A DNA stretch of 64,000 bases from Chromobacterium sp. IIBBL 290-4 (GTDB lineage Bacteria > Pseudomonadota > Gammaproteobacteria > Burkholderiales > Chromobacteriaceae), in contig NZ_CP100128.1 in the NCBI RefSeq assembly GCF_024207115.1, positions 2,294,001 through 2,358,000 on the forward strand, written 5' to 3'. Both the position numbers and the translations under genes were made by a program. The number at the start of each line of letters is the position of its first letter. Position 1 is the stretch's first letter. Below are positions 53,704 through 62,013 of this stretch, one piece after another. Under the pieces are notes generated by a model. That model was not told where the DNA came from, did not search any database, and worked only from the letters and a program-made list of their open reading frames with translations.

Positions 53704-54495
53704 ATGGACGCTGCCCTGGAAGCCGAAATTCAACAGAAGCACACCGCTGAAACCATACTCGCGATGCGGCGCTGGACCGACAAGCTGATCAGTTTTCGGC
53801 TGACCCGTCCGGCCGCGTACCGTTTCGCCGCTGGCCAGTTCGCCAGGCTGGGGCTGCCGCTGGAGCAGGGCGGCCAGGTGTGGCGGGCTTATTCGATGTG
53901 CTCGGCCGAGCATGACGACTTTCTCGACTTTTACTCTATCGTGGTGCCGGAAGGGCAGTTCAGCTCGCGCCTGGCTCGGCTGCAGCCGGGCGGGCAAGTG
54001 ATGCTGGACAAGCGGGCGATGGGCTTCTTCCAGGCAGACCGGTTGCCGGATGGCCGCGATCTGTGGCTGTTGGCCACCGGCACCGGCATCGCGCCCTATC
54101 TGTCCATCCTGCAGCAACCCGAAGTCTGGCGGCGCTTCGAGCGCATCGCGCTGGTGCATTGCGTCCGGGAAACGGCCGAACTGTCGTTCCAGGACGAAAT
54201 CGCCGCTTTGCGCGATCACCCGCTGTGGCATGAGCATGGCCATAAACTGCAATACCTGCCGGTGGCGACGCGCGACGCGCCTGCCGGCATGCTGGGCCAG
54301 CGCATACCCGCTTTGCTGGACAACGGCGAATTGGCGGCGCGCGCCGGCATGGCGATGACGCCCGAGCACAGCCGCTTCATGCTGTGCGGCAATCCGAAGA
54401 TGGTGGAGGACACCCATCGCCAGCTGATGAAGATGGGCTACCGGATGACCCGGCAGAATGCGCCGGGCCACATCGTGCTGGAAAACGGCTGGTGA
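53704..54495 (+). CDS. fpr: Ferredoxin-NADP+ reductase
   Basis: A 263-aa FAD enzyme passing electrons between NADPH and ferredoxin or flavodoxin. The FAD-binding R-A-Y-S-M-C-S and the NADP-binding A-T-G-T-G-I-A-P-Y-L are present, as is the C-terminal L-C-G-N-P-K-M-V. The C-terminus ends H-I-V-L-E-N-G-W. The family is used in oxidative-stress defence and Fe-S assembly. ATG 53704 lies just past the palindrome, and an in-frame TTG upstream is unlikely. The stop is three bases from that of the convergent LysE gene. Confidence 0.92.
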   Translation: MDAALEAEIQQKHTAETILAMRRWTDKLISFRLTRPAAYRFAAGQFARLGLPLEQGGQVWRAYSMCSAEHDDFLDFYSIVVPEGQFSSRLARLQPGGQVMLDKRAMGFFQADRLPDGRDLWLLATGTGIAPYLSILQQPEVWRRFERIALVHCVRETAELSFQDEIAALRDHPLWHEHGHKLQYLPVATRDAPAGMLGQRIPALLDNGELAARAGMAMTPEHSRFMLCGNPKMVEDTHRQLMKMGYRMTRQNAPGHIVLENGW

Positions 54496-54498
54496 CAC

Positions 54499-55113
54499 TC
54501 AGCGATTGGACGCGGCCAGCAGGGTGCCGAACAGCAGGAAGCTGGCGCCGCTGGCCTTGTTGACCAGATGCCCGCCGCGCTCATTGTTCAGCCAGCGGCG
54601 CATGGCATGGGCCAATAAGGCGTAAACGCTGTGGATCAGCACCAGCAGCAGGCTGTAGCTGCTGACCAGCAGCAAGAACTCGCGGGTGTAGTGCGCGCTG
54701 CCGGCATCGATGAACTGCGGAAAAATGGCCAGAAAGAAGAAAATCGACTTTGGATTGCTCATCTGCAGCAACATGCCGGCGGCGAACTGCCGCCAAGCGG
54801 GCTGGCGGCTGGCTTCGGGCGCGTCGAATCGAAACGCCGGCGCGCGCAGCAGCTTGATGCCCAGGTAAAAGAGATACGCGGCGCCCAGCCACTTCAATAC
54901 CGTGAAGGCCAGCGCCGAGGCGGCCAGCAATAGTCCCAGCCCAGTGGCGGACAAGGCCGCAACGATGAAGCTGCCGCTGGCGACGCCGAGTATGCCGGGC
55001 AGGCTGCCCTTCAGGCCGAAGCGAAGCGCATTGCCCAGCGAATTGAGCACGCCTGGGCCCGGCGTCAGGATGGCGAGGCTGGCCATCAGCAGGAACAAGG
55101 GGTAGTGGTGCAT
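54499..55113 (-). CDS. LysE/RhtB family exporter
   Basis: A 204-aa amino-acid exporter-like protein with six hydrophobic segments. The N-terminal T-P-G-P-G-V-L-N-S and Q-M-S-N-P-K-S-I-F-F-F motifs are characteristic of the family. It lies 15 bases after the acetyltransferase gene on the same strand and may share its transcript. The substrate is unknown; homologues export homoserine, threonine, lysine or quorum compounds. Confidence 0.87.
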   Translation of the reverse strand: MHHYPLFLLMASLAILTPGPGVLNSLGNALRFGLKGSLPGILGVASGSFIVAALSATGLGLLLAASALAFTVLKWLGAAYLFYLGIKLLRAPAFRFDAPEASRQPAWRQFAAGMLLQMSNPKSIFFFLAIFPQFIDAGSAHYTREFLLLVSSYSLLLVLIHSVYALLAHAMRRWLNNERGGHLVNKASGASFLLFGTLLAASNR

Positions 55114-55128
55114 GGGTTTCTTCCCTAT

Positions 55129-55689
55129 TTATGTGGTTGTCGCGGCCAACGCGCTTTCCTCGCGCAGCAAGGATAGATTGATCAGGTCCTGGTGGCGGCC
55201 CAGCCAGAAGCCGGCCTGGCGGGCTCGGCCTTCCGTCTTGAAGTCCAGCCGTTCCAGCAGCGTCAGCGAAGCCTGGTTGTCCGGATGGACCTGGGCCTCG
55301 ATCCGGTTCAATTCCATGTGGACGAAGCCCCAGGCCAGCGCGGCGCGCAGCGCCTCGCTCATCAGGCCTTGCCCCTGCCGGCCGCGCGCCAGTTCGTAGC
55401 CCAGCGCGCAACTGCGCCAGCCCCGATTCCATTTGAACAGGCCCAGGCTGCCGATTAGCGGGCCGCCGCCGCTAAGGGCCAGGCCCCAGCGGATGCCAGG
55501 GGCGGGCAGTTGTCGCCAGCCGGCGAATGTTTCCACCATCTGCCGAGCCTGTTCCAAGGTGGCGAGCGGGTTGGTGCCGTACCAGCGCATCGCTTCGGCG
55601 TCGCCGTGGATGTCCAGCAGCGCTGGCGCGTCGTCCAGCGTGATCTCGCGCAGGATCAGGCGCTCGGTGCGAAGAGTGGGGAAGTCCAT
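55129..55689 (-). CDS. GNAT family N-acetyltransferase (RimJ/RimL type)
   Basis: A 186-aa acetyltransferase. The start T-E-R-L-I-L-R-E-I-T is typical of the RimJ/RimL branch, and the acetyl-CoA motif is seen as Y-E-L-A-R-G-R-Q-G-Q-G-L-M-S-E-A. The later N-R-I-E-A-Q-V-H-P-D-N-Q-A-S segment fits. ATG 55689 is preferred to 55746. It forms a two-gene unit with the LysE-type exporter. Confidence 0.87.
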   Translation of the reverse strand: MDFPTLRTERLILREITLDDAPALLDIHGDAEAMRWYGTNPLATLEQARQMVETFAGWRQLPAPGIRWGLALSGGGPLIGSLGLFKWNRGWRSCALGYELARGRQGQGLMSEALRAALAWGFVHMELNRIEAQVHPDNQASLTLLERLDFKTEGRARQAGFWLGRHQDLINLSLLREESALAATTT

Positions 55690-55824
55690 CGCGGTCTCAG
55701 TCTGATTAGGACAAATAGCTATACCGGAAATCACGACGAGTTTCAAACCCGCTGTGCATGGTTGTTTGATTCCTGATGATGTCGGTATGATGAATGCCTT
55801 CGTGACCCATTGCGGAGCCTCGCC

Positions 55825-56451
55825 ATGCCCACCTTGTCCACCCTGCTGTTGTTCTCTCTCGCCTGCCTCGCGCTAGCCGCCACCCCCGGTCCCGACATGC
55901 TGTTGATCGCCAGCCGCAGCGCCGGGCAGGGAATGCGCGCCGGTTTCGCCACCTTGTTCGGCATCCAGCTCGGCACCTATTGCCACGCGCTGCTAGCGGC
56001 TTTGGGGCTGGCCCAGTTGTTCGTGCTGGTGCCGATGGCCTACGACGCGGTGCGCATCGCCGGGGCGGTTTATCTCTTGTATTTGGCCTGGACCACTTTG
56101 CGCAGCAAGAGCGTTCTGCGCGCGGCCGAATCCGGCGCCGACGGCAAGCCATTGGCGCGCGTCGCGCTGCAGGGGCTGACCACCAATCTGCTCAATCCCA
56201 AGATGGCGCTGTTCGTGCTGGCTCTGTTTCCGCAGTTCGTCGAGCCGCAAGCCGGTCCGGTGGCCTTGCAGATCATGCTGCTGGCCACGGTGCTGAACGC
56301 GGTGGGTTTCGGCGTCAACGCGCTGGTGATTATCGCCAGCAGCCGCATGGGCCGGATGCTGGCCGGCGGCGGAGGCGGGCGCTGGCCGCAGTATTTGCTG
56401 GCGACGGTGTTCGGCGGCCTCGCCTTGCGGCTGCTGACCGCAGAGAAGTGA
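55825..56451 (+). CDS. LysE/RhtB family exporter (second copy)
   Basis: A 208-aa LysE-type exporter with T-P-G-P-D-M-L-L-I near the N-terminus and L-L-N-P-K-M-A-L-F at about 125-135. It is diverged from the copy at 54.5 kb. GGAGCC lies before ATG 55825. It is divergent from the acetyltransferase gene with 135 bases between starts. The substrate is unknown. Confidence 0.88.
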   Translation: MPTLSTLLLFSLACLALAATPGPDMLLIASRSAGQGMRAGFATLFGIQLGTYCHALLAALGLAQLFVLVPMAYDAVRIAGAVYLLYLAWTTLRSKSVLRAAESGADGKPLARVALQGLTTNLLNPKMALFVLALFPQFVEPQAGPVALQIMLLATVLNAVGFGVNALVIIASSRMGRMLAGGGGGRWPQYLLATVFGGLALRLLTAEK

Positions 56452-56580
56452 GCCCGCCGCGTTTGAGCGACGTCGTTTATCCCGCCCGCAATTTTGCTCT
56501 ACCATGGCTTATGACCGCCGTCCGCCAGGGGCGGCGGCGGGCCGATGCGTTTCGGCCCGGATGCCGCCGGATGCCAGTGT

Positions 56581-57504
56581 ATGAAGCCTGCCGATGAAGA
56601 CGAAGACATCGCCTCCCGCCTGATGTCGCTGCAAGGGGATTGCCCGTTGCTGATTTCCCTGTTCGATGAACAAGACGGCTTGCGCTACGCCAATCCGGCC
56701 TTTTGCGCCGCGCTGGGCGTGGCGCCGGACGAGCGCATCAGCTGGGAGCAACTGATGCGGCGCAATTATCGCAATCGCCAAGGCACGCAGATCGAGACCC
56801 GGGATTTCGAATCCTGGCTCGCCTCCGCGAAGTCGCGCCGCGCCAAGCTGCCGTTCCGCGCCTTCGAGACCGATTTGGCCGACGGCCGCTGGATCTGGAT
56901 GACCGAGACCACGCAGCAGGGCGGCTGGATGCTGTGCGTCGGCAGCGAGATCACAGAGCTGCGCGTCGGCGAGCGCGAGCTTCGGCAGGCGCGCGACCTG
57001 GCGCAGCGCGCGGCCTTGACCGATCCTTTGACCGGCATCAGCAACCGCGGCCACATTCTGCAGCAGATGGAGGGCATGCTGGCCCAGTTCGGGCACGGCG
57101 CCTGCCAGGCGGCGGCGGTCGCGATTCTGGATCTGGATAATTTCAAGCTGATCAACGATGTGCAGGGCCATCTGGCCGGCGACGAGGTGCTGCGGGATTT
57201 CGTGCGTCGGCTGCATCCCTTGCTGAAGCCGCATGACAGCCTGGGGCGGCTGGGCGGCGAGGAGTTCCTGCTGTTGCTGCCGGGCAGCGGCCTGGAGCCG
57301 GCGGAGGCCTTGCTGCAGGCCATCCTGGCTGAGGTGCAGGCCTCAAGGCCCTTGGTCGATGTCCCGGCTTTCTCCTATACCTGCTCCGTCGGCATGACCT
57401 TGCTGCGCGAGGTCGACGATCTGATGGCGGCGCTGGGTCGAGCCGACGAGGCGCTGTACCAGGCCAAGGCCGGCGGGCGCAACACCTGGCGCGTGCGCTT
57501 GTAG
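56581..57504 (+). CDS. PAS-GGDEF diguanylate cyclase
   Basis: A 307-aa cytoplasmic protein. An N-terminal PAS domain (about 20-130: L-L-I-S-L-F-D-E-Q-D-G-L-R-Y-A-N-P-A-F) is followed by a signalling helix and a GGDEF domain with G-G-E-E-F at 225-229. The residues five upstream are K-P-H-D instead of RxxD, so the usual inhibitory site is missing. ATG 56581 is a reasonable start; ATG 56545 is possible. It has no membrane segment. Confidence 0.88.
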   Translation: MKPADEDEDIASRLMSLQGDCPLLISLFDEQDGLRYANPAFCAALGVAPDERISWEQLMRRNYRNRQGTQIETRDFESWLASAKSRRAKLPFRAFETDLADGRWIWMTETTQQGGWMLCVGSEITELRVGERELRQARDLAQRAALTDPLTGISNRGHILQQMEGMLAQFGHGACQAAAVAILDLDNFKLINDVQGHLAGDEVLRDFVRRLHPLLKPHDSLGRLGGEEFLLLLPGSGLEPAEALLQAILAEVQASRPLVDVPAFSYTCSVGMTLLREVDDLMAALGRADEALYQAKAGGRNTWRVRL

Positions 57505-57512
57505 CGGACATG

Positions 57513-57539
57513 AAAAAAGGCGGGATCGCTCCCGCCTTT
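57513..57539 (-). terminator. Terminator of the basic amino-acid decarboxylase gene
   Basis: AAAGGCGGGA and TCCCGCCTTT pair around TCGC. On the minus strand a run of T follows, so it serves the leftward decarboxylase gene; in the plus direction it is weaker. Confidence 0.82.
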
Positions 57540-57558
57540 GCCATTTCCGGTTGCCGCC

Positions 57559-59817
57559 TTATTGCTTGACGCAGTCCACGCAGTAAACCTTGCGGTCCTG
57601 CACTTCCACCGCTACCAGGCCGTGGACATCGGTTTCGAAGCCCGGCAGCTCGCGGTTGAAGGCCTGGGCGAAGCGCAGGTAGTCGACGATGGTCTTGTTG
57701 AAGCGCTCGCCCGGGATCAGCAGCGGGATGCCCGGCGGGTACGGCGTCAGCAGCACCGCGGTGACGCGGCCTTCCAGCTGGTCCACCGGCACCCGTTCGA
57801 TCTCGCGGTGCGCCATCTTGGCGAAGGCGTCGGCCGGGCGCATCGCCGGCTCCATGTCGGACAGGTAGATGTCGGTGGTCAGCCGCGCCACGTCGTGCTT
57901 GGCGTACAAGCCGTGGATGCGTTGGCACAGGTCCTGCAGGCCGACGCGCTCGTACTGCGGGTACTTGGCGACGAATTCCGGCATCACCCGCCACATCGGC
58001 TGGTTCTTGTCGAAATCGTCCTTGAACTGCTGCAGCAGCGAGATCAGCGTGTTCCAGCGGCCCTTGGTGATGCCGATGGTGAACATGATGAAGAAGCTGT
58101 ACAGGCCGGTTTTTTCCACCACCACGCCGTGTTCGGTCAGGTACTTGGTGACGATGGCGGCCGGGATGCCCATCTCTTCAAAGCTGCCGTCCACGTCCAG
58201 GCCCGGCGTCAGCACGGTGGCCTTGATCGGGTCCAGCATATTGAAGCCGTCCTCGATGCCGGCGAAGCCGTGCCAGCGCTCGTTCGGGCGCAGCGTCCAG
58301 TCGGTCTGGTCGCAGATGCCGTCGTCAGACAGGTCGTCCGGGCCCCACACGCTGAACCACCAGTCGCGGCCGTATTCCTCGTCCACCTTGCGCATGGCGC
58401 GGCGGAATTCCATCGCTTCCACCAGCGATTCTTCCACCAGCGACTGGCCGCCTGGCTGCTCCATCATCGCGGCGGCCACGTCGCAGCTGGCGATGATCGA
58501 GTATTGCGGGCTGGTCGAGGTGTGCATCAGGTAGGCCTCGTTGAACCAGGCGGTGTCCAGCTGGCGGTTCTGCGGATCCTGCACCAGGATTTGCGAGGCC
58601 TGGCTGATGCCGGCCAACAGCTTGTGGGTGGACTGGGTGGAGAACACCAGGCTGTCTTCGCAGCGCTGGCGGCCTTCGCCTATGGCGTGGAAGTCGCGGT
58701 AGAAATCATGGAAGCAGGCGTGCGGCAGCCAGGCTTCGTCGAAGTGCAGCGTGTCCACTTCGCCGTCCAGCAGGCCCTTGATCTCCTCGACGTTGTACAG
58801 GATGCCGTCGTAGGTGGACTGGGTCAGCGTCAGGATGCGCGGCTTGCGGTTGGGGTGCTTCTCCAGCATCTCGCGCGCGAACGGGTTGGCCAGGATCTTC
58901 TTCTTGATGGTGTCCGGCTGGAATTCTGACTTCGGAATCGGGCCGATGATGCCGTAGTGGTTGCGCGTCGGCATCAGGAACACCGGGATGGCTCCGGTCA
59001 TGATGATGGCGTGCAAGTTGGACTTGTGGCAGTTGCGGTCCACCAGCACGATGTCGCCGGCGGCGACGCAGTTGTGCCAGACGATCTTGTTCGAAGTCGA
59101 GGTGCCGTTGGTGACGAAGAACAGGTGGTCGGCGTTGAAGATGCGTGCGGCATTGCGCTCGGAGGCCGCGATCGGACCGGTGTGGTCCAGCAACTGGCCC
59201 AGTTCGTCCACCGCGTTGCAGACGTCGGCGCGCAGCATGTTCTCGCCGAAGAACTGGTGGAACATCTGGCCGACCGGGCTCTTCAGGAAGGCGACGCCGC
59301 CGGAGTGGCCGGGGCAGTGCCAGGAGTAGGAGCCGTCATGCGCGTAATCCACCAGCGCGCGGAAGAACGGCGGCGCCAGGTTGTCCAGATAGCTTTTGGC
59401 CTCGCGGATGATGTGGCGGGCGACGAACTCCGGCGTGTCCTCATGCATGTGGATGAAGCCGTGCAGCTCGCGCAGGATGTCGTTGGGGATGTGGCGCGCG
59501 GTGCGGGTTTCGCCGTACAGATACACCGGGATGTCCGGATTGCGGCGGCGGATCTCGGCGACGAAGCCGTACAGATTGCCCAGCGACTCCTGGGCCGAAT
59601 CCTCGGTCTGGAATTCTTCGTCGTCTATCGACAGGATGAAGCCGGCGGCGCGGCTTTGCTGCTGGGCGAAGGAAGTGAGATCGCCGTAGCTGGTGTAGCC
59701 GATCACGCTCATGCCTTCCGCCTCCATGGCGGCGGCCAGTTCGCGAATGCCGGAGCCGCTGGTGTTTTCCGAGCGGAAATCCTCGTCGATGATCACGATG
59801 GGGAAATGAAAACGCAT
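57559..59817 (-). CDS. Orn/Lys/Arg decarboxylase, acid-stress type
   Basis: A 752-aa PLP-dependent decarboxylase of the large bacterial family (AdiA, LdcC, SpeC and relatives). The N-terminal wing domain covers about 1-130, then W-H-C-P-G-H-S-G-G, T-N-G-T-S-T-S-N-K, and the PLP lysine in T-H-K-L-L-A-G-I-S (K399). The sequence does not settle whether arginine, lysine or ornithine is preferred; arginine is the usual annotation for this type in betaproteobacteria. It makes a polyamine or cadaverine and uses up protons. No antiporter gene is next to it. Confidence 0.87.
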   Translation of the reverse strand: MRFHFPIVIIDEDFRSENTSGSGIRELAAAMEAEGMSVIGYTSYGDLTSFAQQQSRAAGFILSIDDEEFQTEDSAQESLGNLYGFVAEIRRRNPDIPVYLYGETRTARHIPNDILRELHGFIHMHEDTPEFVARHIIREAKSYLDNLAPPFFRALVDYAHDGSYSWHCPGHSGGVAFLKSPVGQMFHQFFGENMLRADVCNAVDELGQLLDHTGPIAASERNAARIFNADHLFFVTNGTSTSNKIVWHNCVAAGDIVLVDRNCHKSNLHAIIMTGAIPVFLMPTRNHYGIIGPIPKSEFQPDTIKKKILANPFAREMLEKHPNRKPRILTLTQSTYDGILYNVEEIKGLLDGEVDTLHFDEAWLPHACFHDFYRDFHAIGEGRQRCEDSLVFSTQSTHKLLAGISQASQILVQDPQNRQLDTAWFNEAYLMHTSTSPQYSIIASCDVAAAMMEQPGGQSLVEESLVEAMEFRRAMRKVDEEYGRDWWFSVWGPDDLSDDGICDQTDWTLRPNERWHGFAGIEDGFNMLDPIKATVLTPGLDVDGSFEEMGIPAAIVTKYLTEHGVVVEKTGLYSFFIMFTIGITKGRWNTLISLLQQFKDDFDKNQPMWRVMPEFVAKYPQYERVGLQDLCQRIHGLYAKHDVARLTTDIYLSDMEPAMRPADAFAKMAHREIERVPVDQLEGRVTAVLLTPYPPGIPLLIPGERFNKTIVDYLRFAQAFNRELPGFETDVHGLVAVEVQDRKVYCVDCVKQ

Positions 59818-60222
59818 ACCTGAGTCCTTGTTGCTGTTAACTCGGACACTGCGGCGGGGCCGGGGGCGGATGGGACGCCTGGCGGCCTGCGGTCGCTGCA
59901 ATGTCGCACGGTGCGCGTGGGGCGCAGATCTGTACGCACGGGCTGAAGAACGAGTCTTCGCCGCCGCCCTGGAGGCTGGCCTTAAGGCGCGAATAAAACG
60001 GGTCGCTTTGCGCCGCGGTCCGTACCTGGCGACCAGTGGTCGCTTCACGTCAGCCGGCCTGGAGAACATCCCAAGAAGCGCGCATTGTAGACCTTTTGCT
60101 TGTCATGCGCTTGGGCATTGCGGCGCTGCGGCGAGAAAAATTCCGGTCAGAACCAAAAGCCTTGGCCGGCGCGGGCGGCGCGTCCATCGGCAAGGTGGTT
60201 GGCAGGTCTTTAAATCGCTGTT
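59818..60222. other. GC-rich leader region before the decarboxylase gene
   Basis: These 405 bases between the decarboxylase start and the phospholipase-D-family gene carry no gene I can support. The frame of the decarboxylase stays open for 84 codons upstream, but the translation is Arg/Ala-rich and without family similarity. Promoters are expected but none is clear. Confidence 0.5.
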
Positions 60223-61731
60223 TTATTTGGGCTTACCGGGCGGCGGCGCATCCTCTTCCACGCTTGGCGCCGCGAGGCGCGACTGTTGTTTTTTCCTCAT
60301 TTTTCGCCAGTACAGCCCCAGCGATTTCAGCGCGATGCCGATGCCGGCCATGCCCAGCATCAAGGCCAGCGGCCAAGCGGCCAGCCGTGGGAAATATCCC
60401 ACCAGCGCGGCGATCAGGCACAGCGCCACGCCTATGCTGAGGAAGGCCGGGGCTTCGCTGCTTTCCACGCTGCGGCCGCCCCTCACCACCGCGCCCAGCG
60501 CGTCGCCGATGCGCGCGGCCTGGCGGGCGGCGGAATGGGCGCTGCTCAGCGCCATCTCCTTGGGCGTGCCGCGTTGCCGACGCTCGCGCCGCATGGGTTC
60601 CGCTACGGTTTTGCGTCGAGCATGGCGCAGCACGATCTCGGTGGCGTTTTCCAGGTCAAGCAAAAATCGCTGTTCGAGCTCGCCGGCCAGTTTGTCGTCT
60701 TCCAGCGCGATGTCCAGCTCGCGATTCACCAGCCAACTGGACAGGTTCAGATTGGTGGAGCCGATGCGCGCCCAGCGGCCGTCGGCCACCGCGGTCTTGG
60801 CGTGTATCATCGGCCCGTTCCATTCGTACACCCGCACGCCGGCTTCCAGCAGCGGCCGATACTGGGTGCGCGAGACGGCGGCGATCCAGCGGATGTCGCT
60901 GGAGCGCGGCACCAGCAAGCGGACATCGACGCCATCGCGCGCCGCCTGCTTCAAGGCTGACAGATAGAGGCTGGTGGCCATGAAGTAGGCGTCGGTCAGC
61001 CACAGCGTGCGGCGGGCGAAGCTGGCCACCAGCAGGTCCAGCCGCATCATCCGCGCGGTGGAGGGCGTGGTGGCGATCAGGCGCGCGGCGGCTTCGCCGC
61101 GGGCTTGATGATCGGCGGGCGTCAGCCAGCGCCCATCCAACGGCTCGCCGCAGTGAGCCCAGCTGTCGGCGAAGGCGGCCAGCGCGGGTTCCAGCAAGGG
61201 TCCTTGCAAGGCGAGACCGGTATCGCGCCAAGGGGGCATGTCGGGGCCGCCCTCCCAGCTGGAGCTGATGCACAGGCCGGAGACGAACAAGAGCCGCCTA
61301 TCGACGATGATCATCTTGCGGTGGTTGCGGCCCAGCAGACTCAGTCCGCCGCCCAGGCTGGGGGGATGATAGGCGCGCGCCTGGCCGCCGGCCTGAATGA
61401 GCGGCTGGAAAAAGCTGGCGAGATGAGCGCGCCAACTGCCCAGCCAGTCATAGAGCAGGCAAACTTGGATGCCGGTTTTAGCCTTCTGTATCAACAAATC
61501 TCGAATTTTCCAGCCAAATTGGTCATTGGCGAAAATATACATTTCAATGAAGACAGAATCCTGGCTGTCGGCTATCGCTTTTTCCCAGGCCGGGAAGTTG
61601 TCGGCGCTGTCATATAGCAATTCCACTTGGTTGCCGGGCATCAGCGGCGCGCCGGCGGAGCGCGATAGCGCCTGTTCCGCGAGCTGGCGGACCAATTGCA
61701 AGGTGGCTTGAGTGGAGTCTTCTTGTTTCAT
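60223..61731 (-). CDS. Phospholipase D family protein, cardiolipin-synthase-like
   Basis: A 502-aa protein with two HKD motifs: H-R-K-M-I-I-V-D, and H-A-K-T-A-V-A-D-G-R-W with G-S-T-N-L. These make the paired active site of cardiolipin synthases of the ClsB kind, which condense phosphatidylglycerol with another phospholipid. There is no N-terminal membrane pair; two hydrophobic helices lie near the C-terminus (about 425-470), an unusual place. ATG 61731 is preferred to 61806 because upstream residues are not conserved. Confidence 0.85.
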   Translation of the reverse strand: MKQEDSTQATLQLVRQLAEQALSRSAGAPLMPGNQVELLYDSADNFPAWEKAIADSQDSVFIEMYIFANDQFGWKIRDLLIQKAKTGIQVCLLYDWLGSWRAHLASFFQPLIQAGGQARAYHPPSLGGGLSLLGRNHRKMIIVDRRLLFVSGLCISSSWEGGPDMPPWRDTGLALQGPLLEPALAAFADSWAHCGEPLDGRWLTPADHQARGEAAARLIATTPSTARMMRLDLLVASFARRTLWLTDAYFMATSLYLSALKQAARDGVDVRLLVPRSSDIRWIAAVSRTQYRPLLEAGVRVYEWNGPMIHAKTAVADGRWARIGSTNLNLSSWLVNRELDIALEDDKLAGELEQRFLLDLENATEIVLRHARRKTVAEPMRRERRQRGTPKEMALSSAHSAARQAARIGDALGAVVRGGRSVESSEAPAFLSIGVALCLIAALVGYFPRLAAWPLALMLGMAGIGIALKSLGLYWRKMRKKQQSRLAAPSVEEDAPPPGKPK

Positions 61732-62013
61732 GTTAATAATGAATTTTGTCTGACAGAATACAAAATATTGCTCAAAAAGGCGCTTTGTATCTGTTTTATT
61801 TGTCAAAAAACTGTCGTATTTTTGAAAATTAATGTCTCAAAAAATCAAAATTATAGATGTTTTTAGGTAGCAAAATTACATTGAAAATCAATCCATTGTG
61901 CGGTAAATGGCTGAAATTAAATGATTGTTGCGCCGCGGTAAAACGGCTTGCCGCTCCGTCGATCTTGCCCTTAGAATCGAACGCATCACTACAAAGTATA
62001 AATGGGCAGAGAA
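61732..62013. other. AT-rich promoter region between the phospholipase-D-family gene and gltB
   Basis: A 282-base AT-rich spacer with the divergent promoters of the leftward phospholipase-family gene and rightward gltB. No RNA or gene is recognised. A TATAAA lies at 61997-62002 close to the gltB start but lacks a matching -35 box. Confidence 0.5.

Noticed and set aside
59828..60967. A 379-aa plus-strand frame across the decarboxylase leader and phospholipase-family gene
   Set aside because: Its second half lies opposite a clear gene, and its first half is Arg/Ala-rich and unlike any family.
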